From assembly GCF_030816195.1 (NCBI RefSeq), contig NZ_JAUSXS010000001.1, positions 1,883,501 to 1,947,500 of the forward strand: a DNA stretch of 64,000 nucleotides, in the 5' to 3' direction. This document shows, piece by piece, positions 37,905 through 46,149 of the stretch. Source of the DNA: Pseudomonas sp. W4I3. Its GTDB lineage: Bacteria > Pseudomonadota > Gammaproteobacteria > Pseudomonadales > Pseudomonadaceae. The notes under the pieces were generated by a model, which ran no database searches, was not told where the DNA came from, and worked only from the letters and a program-made list of their open reading frames with translations. The position numbers were made by a program, and so were the translations under genes. Positions within the stretch are counted from its first letter, which is position 1, and each line of letters opens with the position of its first letter.

Positions 37905-37926
37905 AACCGCGAAAGCGGTTTTTTTT
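37905..37926 (+). terminator. Intrinsic terminator after the fibre module
   Basis: AACCGC and GCGGTT pair around GAAA and are followed by eight Ts. It splits the tailocin genes into a baseplate-fibre unit and a sheath-tube-lysis unit. Confidence 0.85.
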
Positions 37927-37987
37927 CGCCTCCCCGAAGCCCCTCCCCGCAGGGGCTTTGGCGTTTCTCACCCGGAGAATCCTACCC

Positions 37988-38161
37988 ATGCCCACCCGCC
38001 AAACCTACACCGTCCTCATCCCGTTCCCCATCGGTAACGGCCATTGGTCTACCGCTGGCGAGGAGCTGGAACTGCTGGACGTCGAAGCATCCGCCCTGCG
38101 CATCGCTGGCCGTCTGGAACTGACCAGCGTCCTCAACTCCACCCCCAAGAAGGCTGACTAA
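37988..38161 (+). CDS. Small DUF2635-like phage protein
   Basis: This is a 57-residue protein directly before the sheath gene, the usual position of DUF2635 proteins in Mu-like and tailocin clusters. The product is short and beta-rich (RQTYTVLIPFPIGNG; ALRIAGRLELT). Function is unknown. The ATG at 37988 follows a GGAG eight to eleven bases upstream. Confidence 0.65.
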   Translation: MPTRQTYTVLIPFPIGNGHWSTAGEELELLDVEASALRIAGRLELTSVLNSTPKKAD

Positions 38162-38163
38162 TC

Positions 38164-39330
38164 ATGGCTGAGGTTTTGAACTTCGAGCACAACGGCATCA
38201 CTGTGAATGCCACCGAATCTCCCGAGGCCATGGGTGGCCTGGGCGATAACGTCATTGGCCTGGTGGGTACCGCCCCCAACGCCCATGCCTCGATCCCCAA
38301 AAACGCCCCGTTCCGCATCAACAGCTTCACCACCCAGGCCTTGCTGGACCCTACCGGTACCGAGTCGGGCACGCTGTTCCAGGCGGTGTACCAGATCCTC
38401 AAGGTGGTGAAGGTGCCGGTTTATGTGGTCATCGTCGAAGAAGGCGCCACCCCGGCTGATACGATCAACAACGTGATCGGCGGCAACGACCCCGTCACCG
38501 GTCGCAAACTCGGCCTGGCGGCCCTGAGCAGTGTGCCTGAAGACCTGACCATCATCGGCGCCCCAGGCTTCACCGGCACCAAGGCCGTGGCCGGCGAGTT
38601 CGCCTCCTTCGGCAAGCGCATCAAGGCCCGTGTGGTGCTGGATGGCAAGGACGCTTCGGTCGCCGATCAGGTTACGTACAGCGGCGAACTGGGCGGTGCC
38701 GACCTCGGCTTCGACCGTTGCCTGCTGGTGCACAACATGCCGTCGGTGTATTCCAAGGCGGCGAAGAAGAATGTGTTCCTGTCGCCGTCCTCGTTGGCCA
38801 TCGCCGCGCTTGCCAAGGTCAAGCAATGGGAAAGCCCAGGTAATCAGGTGACCTTCGCCGAAGACGTTTCCCGCGTCGTCGAGTACAACATCCTCGACAC
38901 CTCCACCGAAGGCGACCTGCTCAACCGTTACGGTGTGAGTTACTACGCCCGCACGGTTTTTGGCGGTTTCTCGCTGCTGGGCAACCGCTCCATCACCGGC
39001 AAATTCCTCAGCTACGTCGGCCTGGAAGACGCCATCAGCCGCAAACTGGTCAAGGCCGGTCAGAAGGCCATGGCCAAGAACCTCACCAAGTCCTTCATGG
39101 ACCAGGAGGTCAAGCGCATCAACGACTGGCTGCAAACCCTGGTCGCCGACGAAACCATCCCTGGCGGCAGCGTGTACCTGCACCCAGAGCTGAACAGCGT
39201 CGAAAAGTACAAGAACGGCACCTGGTTCATCGTCATCGACTACGGCCGCTACGCGCCGAACGAACACATGGTTTATCAACTCAACGCCCGCGATGAAATC
39301 ATCGAGCAGTTCCTGGAGGACGTTCTCTAA
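38164..39330 (+). CDS. Contractile tail sheath protein
   Basis: This 388-residue sheath subunit has the N-terminal NDNVIGLVGTAPNA-like segment near residue 22 and a conserved C-terminal domain (ISRKLVKAGQKAMAKNLTKS near residue 290, ending in VVYQLNARDEIIEQ-type helix). Its presence defines the particle as R-type (contractile). It is followed at TAATG by the tube gene, an arrangement that keeps sheath and tube stoichiometry. Confidence 0.95.
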   Translation: MAEVLNFEHNGITVNATESPEAMGGLGDNVIGLVGTAPNAHASIPKNAPFRINSFTTQALLDPTGTESGTLFQAVYQILKVVKVPVYVVIVEEGATPADTINNVIGGNDPVTGRKLGLAALSSVPEDLTIIGAPGFTGTKAVAGEFASFGKRIKARVVLDGKDASVADQVTYSGELGGADLGFDRCLLVHNMPSVYSKAAKKNVFLSPSSLAIAALAKVKQWESPGNQVTFAEDVSRVVEYNILDTSTEGDLLNRYGVSYYARTVFGGFSLLGNRSITGKFLSYVGLEDAISRKLVKAGQKAMAKNLTKSFMDQEVKRINDWLQTLVADETIPGGSVYLHPELNSVEKYKNGTWFIVIDYGRYAPNEHMVYQLNARDEIIEQFLEDVL

Positions 39331-39836
39331 TGTTTACCAACCGAGTCAGACAGGCCATTGCGGCCACCCTTCAAGGCCTGCCGTTGTCGGCCACGGTCGA
39401 TTCCTTTACGCCGCCGAAAATCGAGTTCGAAATGGACGCGATGACCGGCGGGCGCTTTATCGCCGAAGAGGTGGCCAAAAGCGCCAAGGTGCTGGGCGCA
39501 ACCTTGGTGCTGCAAGGAGTTGGCGCACAAGTGCTGCTGGCGCTCGGCGTCACGCAGGGTGATGACATCCTGTTGAACGTGCGAGAAGCCGGTCAGGACC
39601 AGGACGGCAAGACCTACTTCACCTACCATACCGTAGGCGGCAAGTTGAAGTCACTGACCGAGACTGCGCTGACGATGAATGCCAAGCCCGTCACCACCCT
39701 GGAACTGTCCTGCCGCACTTACAACCGTCTGGAAAACGGTATTCCGGTGATCGACATCGACGTGCGCACCCAGAAGTTCGTGCTCAACGGTGTCGACATT
39801 CTCGGCGACGCCCGCCGCGCCGTGCTGATGCCGTAA
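39330..39836 (+). CDS. Major tail tube protein
   Basis: This is a 168-residue gpFII-like tube subunit, with the FTPPKIEFEMDAMTGGRF segment near residue 26 and the RTYNRLENGIPVIDIDVRTQ region near residue 133 (Cys-Arg-Thr). It polymerises inside the sheath around the tape measure. Its ATG shares the A of the sheath stop. Confidence 0.93.
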   Translation: MFTNRVRQAIAATLQGLPLSATVDSFTPPKIEFEMDAMTGGRFIAEEVAKSAKVLGATLVLQGVGAQVLLALGVTQGDDILLNVREAGQDQDGKTYFTYHTVGGKLKSLTETALTMNAKPVTTLELSCRTYNRLENGIPVIDIDVRTQKFVLNGVDILGDARRAVLMP

Positions 39837-39887
39837 AACCCCGGGGGCGGGTCAGCTCGCCCCCATACCTGATCAAGGAATCACTCC

Positions 39888-40469
39888 ATGGCCTGGATGC
39901 CTGCGCTACACGTCCTGCTGTCCCCGATCACCGCCGACACCGGTGCAGTGATCGAGCAGATTCAACTCAAACCCTTGTTCTACGCGCCACAGAAGGAAGC
40001 CCTGGCACGCGCCGGTGACGACGAGGATGACCAGTTCTTCGAACTGGCGAAACTCGCCACCGGCCTGTCGGAAAAAGAACTGGACCAGCTCAAGCGTCCG
40101 GACTACGTCAGCATTGCGCAATACGTACATGAGATGTCGACGCAGCCTGCATCGTTCTTTCTCAATCAAGCTGCTGTGCCACGAGGATCGTTGACGGCCG
40201 AGCAGGTCGCGCTGCTGCTTCCCCTTCAAGCGAGCGGTCGCACGCTGACCCACATCACCCTGGAAATGCCTGCGCTGCGCGCCACCAAAGTGATGAAAAA
40301 ACTGCCCACCAACAAAGAGCGTGCCGAGTTCATCACCGCTCATTGCGCCGGCCTGATGATTCCTGACCTTGCCGGGCTGACCGTGCCCGACTGGACCGAA
40401 CTGCAGGGGCGCATCGACGATTTTTTAAACAAACCGGCGGACTTCTTTCGGAGCGCGACATCGAAGTGA
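39888..40469 (+). CDS. Tail assembly chaperone E (zero-frame product)
   Basis: This is a 193-residue chaperone in the position of P2 gpE, between tube and tape measure. It has an N-terminal beta region and a helical C-terminus (LPTNKERAEFITAHC near residue 145). It lies 51 bases after the tube gene with GGA upstream. The frame contains a slippery heptamer near its end, from which a longer product is made. Confidence 0.82.
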   Translation: MAWMPALHVLLSPITADTGAVIEQIQLKPLFYAPQKEALARAGDDEDDQFFELAKLATGLSEKELDQLKRPDYVSIAQYVHEMSTQPASFFLNQAAVPRGSLTAEQVALLLPLQASGRTLTHITLEMPALRATKVMKKLPTNKERAEFITAHCAGLMIPDLAGLTVPDWTELQGRIDDFLNKPADFFRSATSK

Positions 40470-40591
40470 TCCTCGATGTAGTGCCGCTGGTTTACTCGGT
40501 AAACGAAGCGGAAATTCTCGATTGGGACGCCGGGAAAGCCTTGCGCCGCTACGACATCGCGATCAGTCGCCTTGGCGTCAAACAGGAGTAG
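39888..40591 (+). CDS. Tail assembly chaperone E-E' fusion by programmed -1 frameshift
   Basis: T-TTA-AAC at 40424-40430 is a canonical -1 slippery heptamer correctly placed in the zero frame (codons TTT TTA AAC). After slippage the -1 frame is open for 53 codons (QTGGLLSERDIEVILDVV onward) to a TAG at 40589, seven bases before the tape measure start, giving a product of about 234 residues. P2 E/E' and lambda G/GT use the same device to set chaperone ratio for tape measure folding. Confidence 0.85.
40424..40430 (+). promoter_or_regulatory. Ribosomal -1 slippery site TTTAAAC
   Basis: The heptamer follows three further Ts and lies in frame as T-TTA-AAC near the end of the E gene. A downstream stimulatory structure was not resolved by eye. 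Confidence 0.85.
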
Positions 40592-40597
40592 AGCGGG

Positions 40598-42817
40598 ATG
40601 GCAGACAGTAATCATGCGGCTGAGTCAGCCATCGTCACGGAAGGCCCGCTGACTCACGGTCCACTGGAAAAAAGTAGTGCGCAGGCCAGCCTCAAACCTA
40701 TCGCACAAACGCTGGCGAGCCCGTCCGAGGCTGTGCCGGGCAGTGCTGGCAACCTGGCGTTGGCATTGGCTGATGCCAGCCTGGAGATCAACCTTTTGGC
40801 CACCGGCCAGGCGCGGCTGGTGGACACGCTCGAGCTGTTCAACGCCTCGTTGCTCAAGCTGATGGACGCCCGGCAAATCGACGCCGCCGATGCGGCGGGG
40901 GCGAGCGATACGCCTGCCCAAAAGGCGGCCGACTCGGTCACACCGTCGCAGGCATTGGACGCCGCGATGACCGACCTGGACCAGCTGTTGCAGTTCGCCG
41001 TGCGCGAGCGCAAGACGATGCGCGAAGCCAACCTCGCCATGGCATCCGAGCCGATGGTGGCGGCCAGTGGCGCGAGCGCCGTTGACCTTGCGAAGGTCGA
41101 GTATGTGGCCGCCAAGTCGGGTATCGGCAGCGACCGGGTTGACGCCTCTGGCAATATTGACAAGGCCGGGCGCCAGGCAGACTTGCAACAGTTCGCCCGC
41201 GACGCCGCAATAATGGCGACGGCCTTCAAGATCGATATTAAGAGCGCCGGCGAACTCATGGGGGGCTGGCGCGAGTCGATGCACCTCGACCGTGCACAAA
41301 CCTTGGATTTGGCCGACGCCACAAACGTGTTGGGCAACGTGGTCGCGCTCAAGGCCGAGTCGGCGGATATCGCGGCGATCGTACAACACCAGGGCGCTGC
41401 CGCGACGCAGGCGGGCATGAGCCCCGCGCAGGCGGCGGCGCTGTCGGCGGCGTTGCTGAGCGCGGGTAACAGCAAAGGTGCTGCTGGCCTCGGCCTGGAA
41501 AAAATCAGTACCGCCCTGGCTAAAGGCGACAGCGCCTCCCCTGCGCAGCGCACTGCCTGGGCAGCGCTCAAACTTGATCCCGAAGCCTTGGCCGTCGGGA
41601 TGAAACACGATGCTGCACAGACCCTGGTGACCGTGCTGCAAGCGCTCAAGTCGCAACCGGCCGAAAGGCAGGCGGCGCTGGCGACGCAAGTGTTCGACGG
41701 TAACCAAGCGGTTCTGAGCCTGGTACCAACTATCGACCGCGTGAAGCAGGCTTTTTCGCTGGTGGCCGAACCCTCCAGCTACGCCACCTCGGCGCTGGGG
41801 GATCAAAGCTCTGTTGCTCGCCTGGCAGCGGTTCGCGCCGATTCCACCCAGGCACGCCGGCAGGCTTACGAGGCCAGCACCACTCGCCTGGATACCGCCA
41901 CCGACGCCGCCCTGGCGCCCCTTGTGGATACCTCGCTGACGGCGATGACCGGTTTGGTCAACGCTGTGAGCTGGTTGGCCGAAGCCCTGCCTCAGGCCAC
42001 CGCCGCGGTCACGTTGGCGGGCGCTGCGCTGGGGCCTTTGATTGCCGGCGTGTTCGATGCCGTGAAAGACAAGGTATTTGAAAAGGTCGCGGGGAAAATT
42101 TTTGGCGAGGGCGCTGCCGGCGGCAACTCGTCCACCCGCTCGCAGCCCTCCGGGGGTAACGACGCACCTACAGGCAAACGCACGCCGGGTTCGGCGCCCC
42201 AGAGCCCGCGTAAAGCGGGGAGGGCCAGCAAAATCACCAGACAGGTTTCGTCGGGGTTGTTGCTGGCAAACGCCGCAGTCGATGTCGTCCAGGGCGCGCG
42301 GTCGGGGAATCTGGGCGAAGCGGTTGGCACCAGCGTGGGCTCGATAGGCGGCGGTGTCGCCGGTGGTTTTGCCGGTGAATTCGCCGGCATGGCGCTGGGC
42401 CGAGCGGTGGGTACGCTTGCGGGAGCCGTGGTCGGTTCGGTGGTGCCGGGTGCCGGCACCGTGCTGGGTGGTGTCATGGGCGGCGTTGCTGGCGGTGCCA
42501 TCGGCAAAGTGGTTGGCGGTGCCGTGGGGACGTTCGTCGGCAGCGACGTGGGCGCCTGGCTGGCTGAAAAAGTCATGGGCTCCGAGGATCGCTTGCCGCC
42601 TCCGTCGCAGGTCAGCGACACCCTCACCAACCCTCAAGCCGATAACCGCCAAATCAACTTCGCCCCGCAAATCACTATCAACGCGCCGGAACAAGCCAGC
42701 TATGAACAATTGGCGACGCTCGTGGTGCAACAGATCGAAGCGCAATTTACGCCGCTGTCGATGGATAACCTGCTGGCGACGCGACGTGGTTCGGCACTCA
42801 CCGATGGAGCTGTGTGA
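40598..42817 (+). CDS. Tape measure protein (TP901 family)
   Basis: This 739-residue protein is largely helical and Ala-rich, as expected for a ruler occupying the tail tube. The conserved TP901 core covers about residues 170-420 (SAGELMGGWRESMHLDRAQT near 210, QAGMSPAQAAALSAALLSAG near 270). A Gly/Ala/Val-rich amphipathic region (residues 555-660) could act in membrane insertion. At about 740 residues it is at the short end for phage tails and predicts a correspondingly short particle. Confidence 0.92.
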   Translation: MADSNHAAESAIVTEGPLTHGPLEKSSAQASLKPIAQTLASPSEAVPGSAGNLALALADASLEINLLATGQARLVDTLELFNASLLKLMDARQIDAADAAGASDTPAQKAADSVTPSQALDAAMTDLDQLLQFAVRERKTMREANLAMASEPMVAASGASAVDLAKVEYVAAKSGIGSDRVDASGNIDKAGRQADLQQFARDAAIMATAFKIDIKSAGELMGGWRESMHLDRAQTLDLADATNVLGNVVALKAESADIAAIVQHQGAAATQAGMSPAQAAALSAALLSAGNSKGAAGLGLEKISTALAKGDSASPAQRTAWAALKLDPEALAVGMKHDAAQTLVTVLQALKSQPAERQAALATQVFDGNQAVLSLVPTIDRVKQAFSLVAEPSSYATSALGDQSSVARLAAVRADSTQARRQAYEASTTRLDTATDAALAPLVDTSLTAMTGLVNAVSWLAEALPQATAAVTLAGAALGPLIAGVFDAVKDKVFEKVAGKIFGEGAAGGNSSTRSQPSGGNDAPTGKRTPGSAPQSPRKAGRASKITRQVSSGLLLANAAVDVVQGARSGNLGEAVGTSVGSIGGGVAGGFAGEFAGMALGRAVGTLAGAVVGSVVPGAGTVLGGVMGGVAGGAIGKVVGGAVGTFVGSDVGAWLAEKVMGSEDRLPPPSQVSDTLTNPQADNRQINFAPQITINAPEQASYEQLATLVVQQIEAQFTPLSMDNLLATRRGSALTDGAV

Positions 42818-43200
42818 TGCGACAACAGATGGTGCTGGGCACTTTTATTTTCGGGCTGTCACGCGGGTTCGCCTACGACACCCTTGACCGTGGAAGCAGT
42901 GGAGGCTGGGTCAACCTGGGCATCATCGCCGGCAAACCCAAGTCCAGCCAAGTGGGGCAGGACCTGGAAACGTTGACCTTGGGCGGCAAGGCGGCGCGTG
43001 CCAAGGGCATGCAGCGCCTGGATGAGTTGCGTGCCCTGCAAGATCTGCGGGCACCGTTGCCGCTGGTGGACGGCTTAGGACGTAACTGGGGATTGTGGAC
43101 GATCAAATTGGTCACCGAAAAACAAGCCGGCGTGATCGACGACGGTACGGCAATGGCGATCGCTTGGTCGCTGGTATTGGAGGAGTTCGTCAATGCGTAG
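42817..43200 (+). CDS. Tail protein U
   Basis: This is a 127-residue gpU-type protein with the typical start (MVLGTFIFGLSRGFAYDTL) and a conserved WSLVLEEF end. In P2 it acts in tail termination or baseplate hub attachment. Its ATG overlaps the tape measure stop (TGATG). Confidence 0.88.
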   Translation: MRQQMVLGTFIFGLSRGFAYDTLDRGSSGGWVNLGIIAGKPKSSQVGQDLETLTLGGKAARAKGMQRLDELRALQDLRAPLPLVDGLGRNWGLWTIKLVTEKQAGVIDDGTAMAIAWSLVLEEFVNA

Positions 43201-43405
43201 GGTCCGAAGTATTGCTGGCGACTCGGTGAACCTGCTGCTCTATCGAGAGCTGGGGCGTTGTGATGATGCCGCGGAGGAAGCGCTGTGGCGCTTGAATCCG
43301 GAACTGGCGGAAAAAGGCGCGGTATTGCCCGCAGGCGTCAGCGTGCTGGTGCCTGAACTGGCGGCGCAACCGGTCGCGAGCCGGCCGGTTTCAGCCTGGG
43401 ATTAA
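43193..43405 (+). CDS. Tail protein X (LysM-like)
   Basis: This 70-residue gpX-like protein has a LysM-type fold (AGDSVNLLLYRELG ... ALWRLNPELAEKGAVLPAGV). It overlaps the U gene by eight bases. It is thought to anchor the hub and may contact peptidoglycan. Confidence 0.85.
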   Translation: MRRVRSIAGDSVNLLLYRELGRCDDAAEEALWRLNPELAEKGAVLPAGVSVLVPELAAQPVASRPVSAWD

Positions 43406-43414
43406 GGAGCGATC

Positions 43415-44416
43415 ATGGCACTTGGATTCACACCCGCAGTGGAGCTTTATGGCGCCAATGCCGCGTTGTTCAACGAGCGGCTGGTGGAATGGGAACATAC
43501 TGACGTAGCCGGATTCGTATCCGACCAACTCACGTTGACCCTGGATATCGAGGGCCTTGAAGGCTTGCCCGATCTGGGCGGTAAGATCGGCTTGCGCGTG
43601 GGTTACCTTGAGTCCGGCCTGGTGGATAAGGGCGTCTTCACGATCACTCAGCGTACACCGTCACTCTTCCCGATGCGGCTGGTGCTGGTGGCCACCGCGG
43701 CTCCGTTCGATGAGCCATCCTTCAAGCAGCGCCGCACCGCCAGCCATGGGCCGATAACCTTGGGCGCACTGTTTCGCCAATTGACCAGCCGCTACGGGTT
43801 TTCCCCGCGTGTGGCGCCTGAACTTGAGGGCGAGCAGATCGCGCATATCGATCAGACCAATGAAAGCGACATGGCCTTTCTGACCCGGCTGGCCAAACGC
43901 TTCGATGCGGTGGCCAAGCCTGTCGACGAGCTGTATGTGCTGGGGCGCAAAGGCCAGGTCAAGTCGTTGTCGGGCAAGGCGCTGCCGGATGTGCGGTTGT
44001 CCGTAACCCATGACAATCGCCCGGGTGACCGCGCGTTCATCAGCGCCAAGCTTACCGACGCCAGCCGCGCCAAATACGGCGGCGCGCAAGCGTCCTGGTG
44101 GGATGCGGCGGCCGGCAAGAAGCAGGTCGTGGAAGTGGGCATTGCACCCTTCAAGACAATCACTCAGCGCTACCAGAGCGAAGACGAAGCGCGCTCAGCG
44201 GCGCAGGGCGAGATGCGGCGCGTGTGGCGAGAAGGGCTGCTGATCGATGTGGTATGTCCCGGTAATCCGTCGTTGGCCGCTGAAGGGTTGCTGCTGCTGG
44301 ACGAGTCATGGCCGGGCTTTATGCAGGGGCGCTGGTCGATCAAGAAGGTGACGGCCAGCGGTAAACGAGCAGACGGCTATCGGTGCACGATCCAGGCCAG
44401 CGGTTTGTCGGTGTAG
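43415..44416 (+). CDS. Late control protein D (baseplate hub)
   Basis: This is a 333-residue gpD-type hub protein, structurally equivalent to T4 gp27/VgrG. The phage late control D signature is seen in LFRQLTSRYGFSPRVAPEL near residue 115 and in DMAFLTRLAKRFDAVAKP near residue 152. It connects the spike to the tube. GGAG precedes the ATG at 43415. Confidence 0.92.
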   Translation: MALGFTPAVELYGANAALFNERLVEWEHTDVAGFVSDQLTLTLDIEGLEGLPDLGGKIGLRVGYLESGLVDKGVFTITQRTPSLFPMRLVLVATAAPFDEPSFKQRRTASHGPITLGALFRQLTSRYGFSPRVAPELEGEQIAHIDQTNESDMAFLTRLAKRFDAVAKPVDELYVLGRKGQVKSLSGKALPDVRLSVTHDNRPGDRAFISAKLTDASRAKYGGAQASWWDAAAGKKQVVEVGIAPFKTITQRYQSEDEARSAAQGEMRRVWREGLLIDVVCPGNPSLAAEGLLLLDESWPGFMQGRWSIKKVTASGKRADGYRCTIQASGLSV

Positions 44417-44438
44417 CCACTTATTCAGAGTAAAGCCA

Positions 44439-44996
44439 ATGCTGATGACACTTGCCCAGCTTCTGGGTGTGATGCCTGGGGCCCGCCTTCGAGCGGGCAT
44501 TTTTTTGTCCCCTTTAAATGCAGCCTTCGTTCGGTACGAGATTAACACTGCCAAACGCATCGCCGCCTTCCTCGCCCAAGTCGGCCATGAATCCGCCGAG
44601 CTGCGCTATGTGCGTGAACTGGGCAGCGATCAATACCTCAGCAAGTACGACACCGGCACCCTGGCGGCACGCTTGGGCAATACCCCCGAGGCGGATGGCG
44701 ATGGCCAGAAATACCGGGGGAGGGGGCTGATTCAGGTCACCGGTCGCCGTAACTACCTGTCCTGCAGCCAGGCATTGTTTGGCGATGATCGCCTGCTGCA
44801 ACAACCGCAGCTGCTGGAGCAGCCCGAATGGGCCTGCGAGTCCGCCGCCTGGTTCTGGCAAACCAACGGCCTCAACGAATTGGCTGATAAGGATCAGTTC
44901 ACCACCATCACCCGGCGTATCAACGGCGGCTTGAACGGGCTGCAGGACCGATTGCAACTTTGGGAACGGGCGAAGGCGGTGTTATGCGTTTCCTAG
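44439..44996 (+). CDS. Endolysin, glycoside hydrolase family 19
   Basis: This 185-residue chitinase-like muramidase has the catalytic Glu in VGHESAELRYVRE near residue 50 and the GH19 segment YRGRGLIQVTGRRNY near residue 92. It has no signal peptide, so export depends on the holin. The N-terminal segment matches the family, which fixes the reading frame across a terminator-like hairpin at 44481-44506 that lies inside the coding sequence. Confidence 0.92.
   Translation: MLMTLAQLLGVMPGARLRAGIFLSPLNAAFVRYEINTAKRIAAFLAQVGHESAELRYVRELGSDQYLSKYDTGTLAARLGNTPEADGDGQKYRGRGLIQVTGRRNYLSCSQALFGDDRLLQQPQLLEQPEWACESAAWFWQTNGLNELADKDQFTTITRRINGGLNGLQDRLQLWERAKAVLCVS
44481..44506 (+). terminator. Terminator-like hairpin inside the endolysin coding sequence
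   Basis: GCCCGC (44481-44486) and GCGGGC (44493-44498) form a stem followed within two bases by seven Ts, about 45 bases into the endolysin gene. The amino acids encoded fit the family, so this is coding DNA that also looks like an intrinsic terminator and might attenuate lysis gene expression. Confidence 0.5.
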
Positions 44997-45484
44997 ACTG
45001 GTGGCGTTGGGTTGGCGTTTGTCTGCTGCTTGCGTTGGTCTGGCAGGTGCAGGCCTGGCGCTATGGTGCGCAGCTTGAGCGTCAGGCGGCCGGGCATGCG
45101 CTGGCGCTCAGCCAGCAGAGCCAGGCCGCGCTCGCACAGCAGCAGGCAGACCAGCAAAAGCGTCTTGCCTTGGAACAGCAACTTAACGCCAACGATCAAC
45201 ACCATGCTCAGGAGTTGAGCGATGCCCAACGTAACCAAGCTGCTCTGCGCGACCGCCTGGCCACTGCTGATGTGCGGTTGTCAGTCCTTCTCGACGCCAC
45301 CGACCCCGCCAGCTGCGTTGCGCTGTCCACCGCCGCCACCCCCGGCGGCGTGGTTCATGCAGCCCCACGAGCCCGACTTGACCCGGCGCATGCTCAACGA
45401 ATTATCCGCATCACCGACGACGGCGATAACGCCTTGATCGCCTTGCGTGCCTGCCAGGCCTACGTGCAGGCCGTCGCGCGTTAG
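44984..45484 (+). CDS. Inner membrane spanin Rz
   Basis: This is a 166-residue protein with an N-terminal membrane anchor (WVGVCLLLALVWQVQAW, residues 9-25) and a long periplasmic coiled-coil rich in Gln and Ala. It pairs with Rz1 to fuse inner and outer membranes after endolysin action. The ATG at 44984 overlaps the end of the endolysin gene. The Rz1 gene is nested in the +1 frame. Confidence 0.88.
   Translation: MRFLDWWRWVGVCLLLALVWQVQAWRYGAQLERQAAGHALALSQQSQAALAQQQADQQKRLALEQQLNANDQHHAQELSDAQRNQAALRDRLATADVRLSVLLDATDPASCVALSTAATPGGVVHAAPRARLDPAHAQRIIRITDDGDNALIALRACQAYVQAVAR
45222..45437 (+). CDS. Outer membrane spanin Rz1 (nested in Rz)
   Basis: This 71-residue lipoprotein is encoded entirely within Rz in another frame. 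It has a signal sequence ending in a lipobox (LLMCGC), then a proline-rich segment (PPPPPPAAWFMQPHEPD) closely like that of lambda Rz1. AGGAG lies nine bases before the ATG. Together these show a true embedded spanin gene and not a chance frame. Confidence 0.85.
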   Translation: MPNVTKLLCATAWPLLMCGCQSFSTPPTPPAALRCPPPPPPAAWFMQPHEPDLTRRMLNELSASPTTAITP

Positions 45485-45565
45485 TCTTTTGATGCACTCT
45501 GCAACTTGCATGGCCGATGGGCTGCTGTAGGGTAGGCGAACCCCCGCCCATTCCTGGAGACGACC

Positions 45566-46066
45566 GTGAAGGAAATCACTCAACTGGCTGCTGAACTGGG
45601 GCGCCGCTTGCAGGTGCTCAATGCCCATGTCACCACCGCCGAGTCCTGCACCGGCGGCGGGATTGCCGAAGCCATTACACGGATACCAGGCAGTTCGGCG
45701 TGGTTCGAGGCGGGTTATGTCACCTACTCCAACCGGCAGAAGACCCGGCAGTTGAATGTGCCGGAAAAGCTGTTTGCCAAAGTGGGCGCCGTCAGCCAGG
45801 AGGTGGTTGAAGCGATGGTGCGGGGCGCACAGGAAAAAAGCCTGGCGCGCTTTGCCGTGGCGGTCAGCGGCGTGGCGGGTCCGGACGGCGGTTCGCCGGA
45901 CAAGCCGGTGGGCACGGTGTGGCTGGCATTTGGCGTGGGCGACGAGGTCACGGCCGAGCTTGCGCACTTTTCCGGCAACCGCGATGAGGTTCGTCGACAA
46001 ACGGTAAAGGCTGCGCTGGAGGGCTTGTTGCGACGAGCTGCAGCAGAAATAGACAATCAGGGGTAG
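45566..46066 (+). CDS. cinA: CinA C-terminal family nicotinamide-nucleotide amidase (PncC-like)
   Basis: This 166-residue deamidase acts on nicotinamide mononucleotide. The signature [14 protein letters not shown] (catalytic Ser) is at residues 24-37 and [18 protein letters not shown] is near residue 103. It is the single-domain form, corresponding to the C-terminal half of long CinA proteins. The start is GTG at 45566 with TGGAG upstream. It lies directly before recA and marks the right border of the tailocin island. Confidence 0.92.
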   Translation: MKEITQLAAELGRRLQVLNAHVTTAESCTGGGIAEAITRIPGSSAWFEAGYVTYSNRQKTRQLNVPEKLFAKVGAVSQEVVEAMVRGAQEKSLARFAVAVSGVAGPDGGSPDKPVGTVWLAFGVGDEVTAELAHFSGNRDEVRRQTVKAALEGLLRRAAAEIDNQG

Positions 46067-46093
46067 GCGATCTTCGATCTTTGTGGAACAATA

Positions 46094-46109
46094 CTGTCTA
46101 CTTATACAG
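46094..46109. promoter_or_regulatory. LexA box of recA
   Basis: CTGTCTACTTATACAG fits CTG-N10-CAG and lies 41 bases before the recA start, the expected place for SOS control. Confidence 0.85.
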
Positions 46110-46149
46110 GTGTTGGCCGTCAGGCCTTATTGATTACGTGAGGACTTTA

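Noticed and set aside
30416..45484. Complete prophage
   Set aside because: No integrase, replication, terminase, portal or capsid genes and no direct repeats at the borders were seen.
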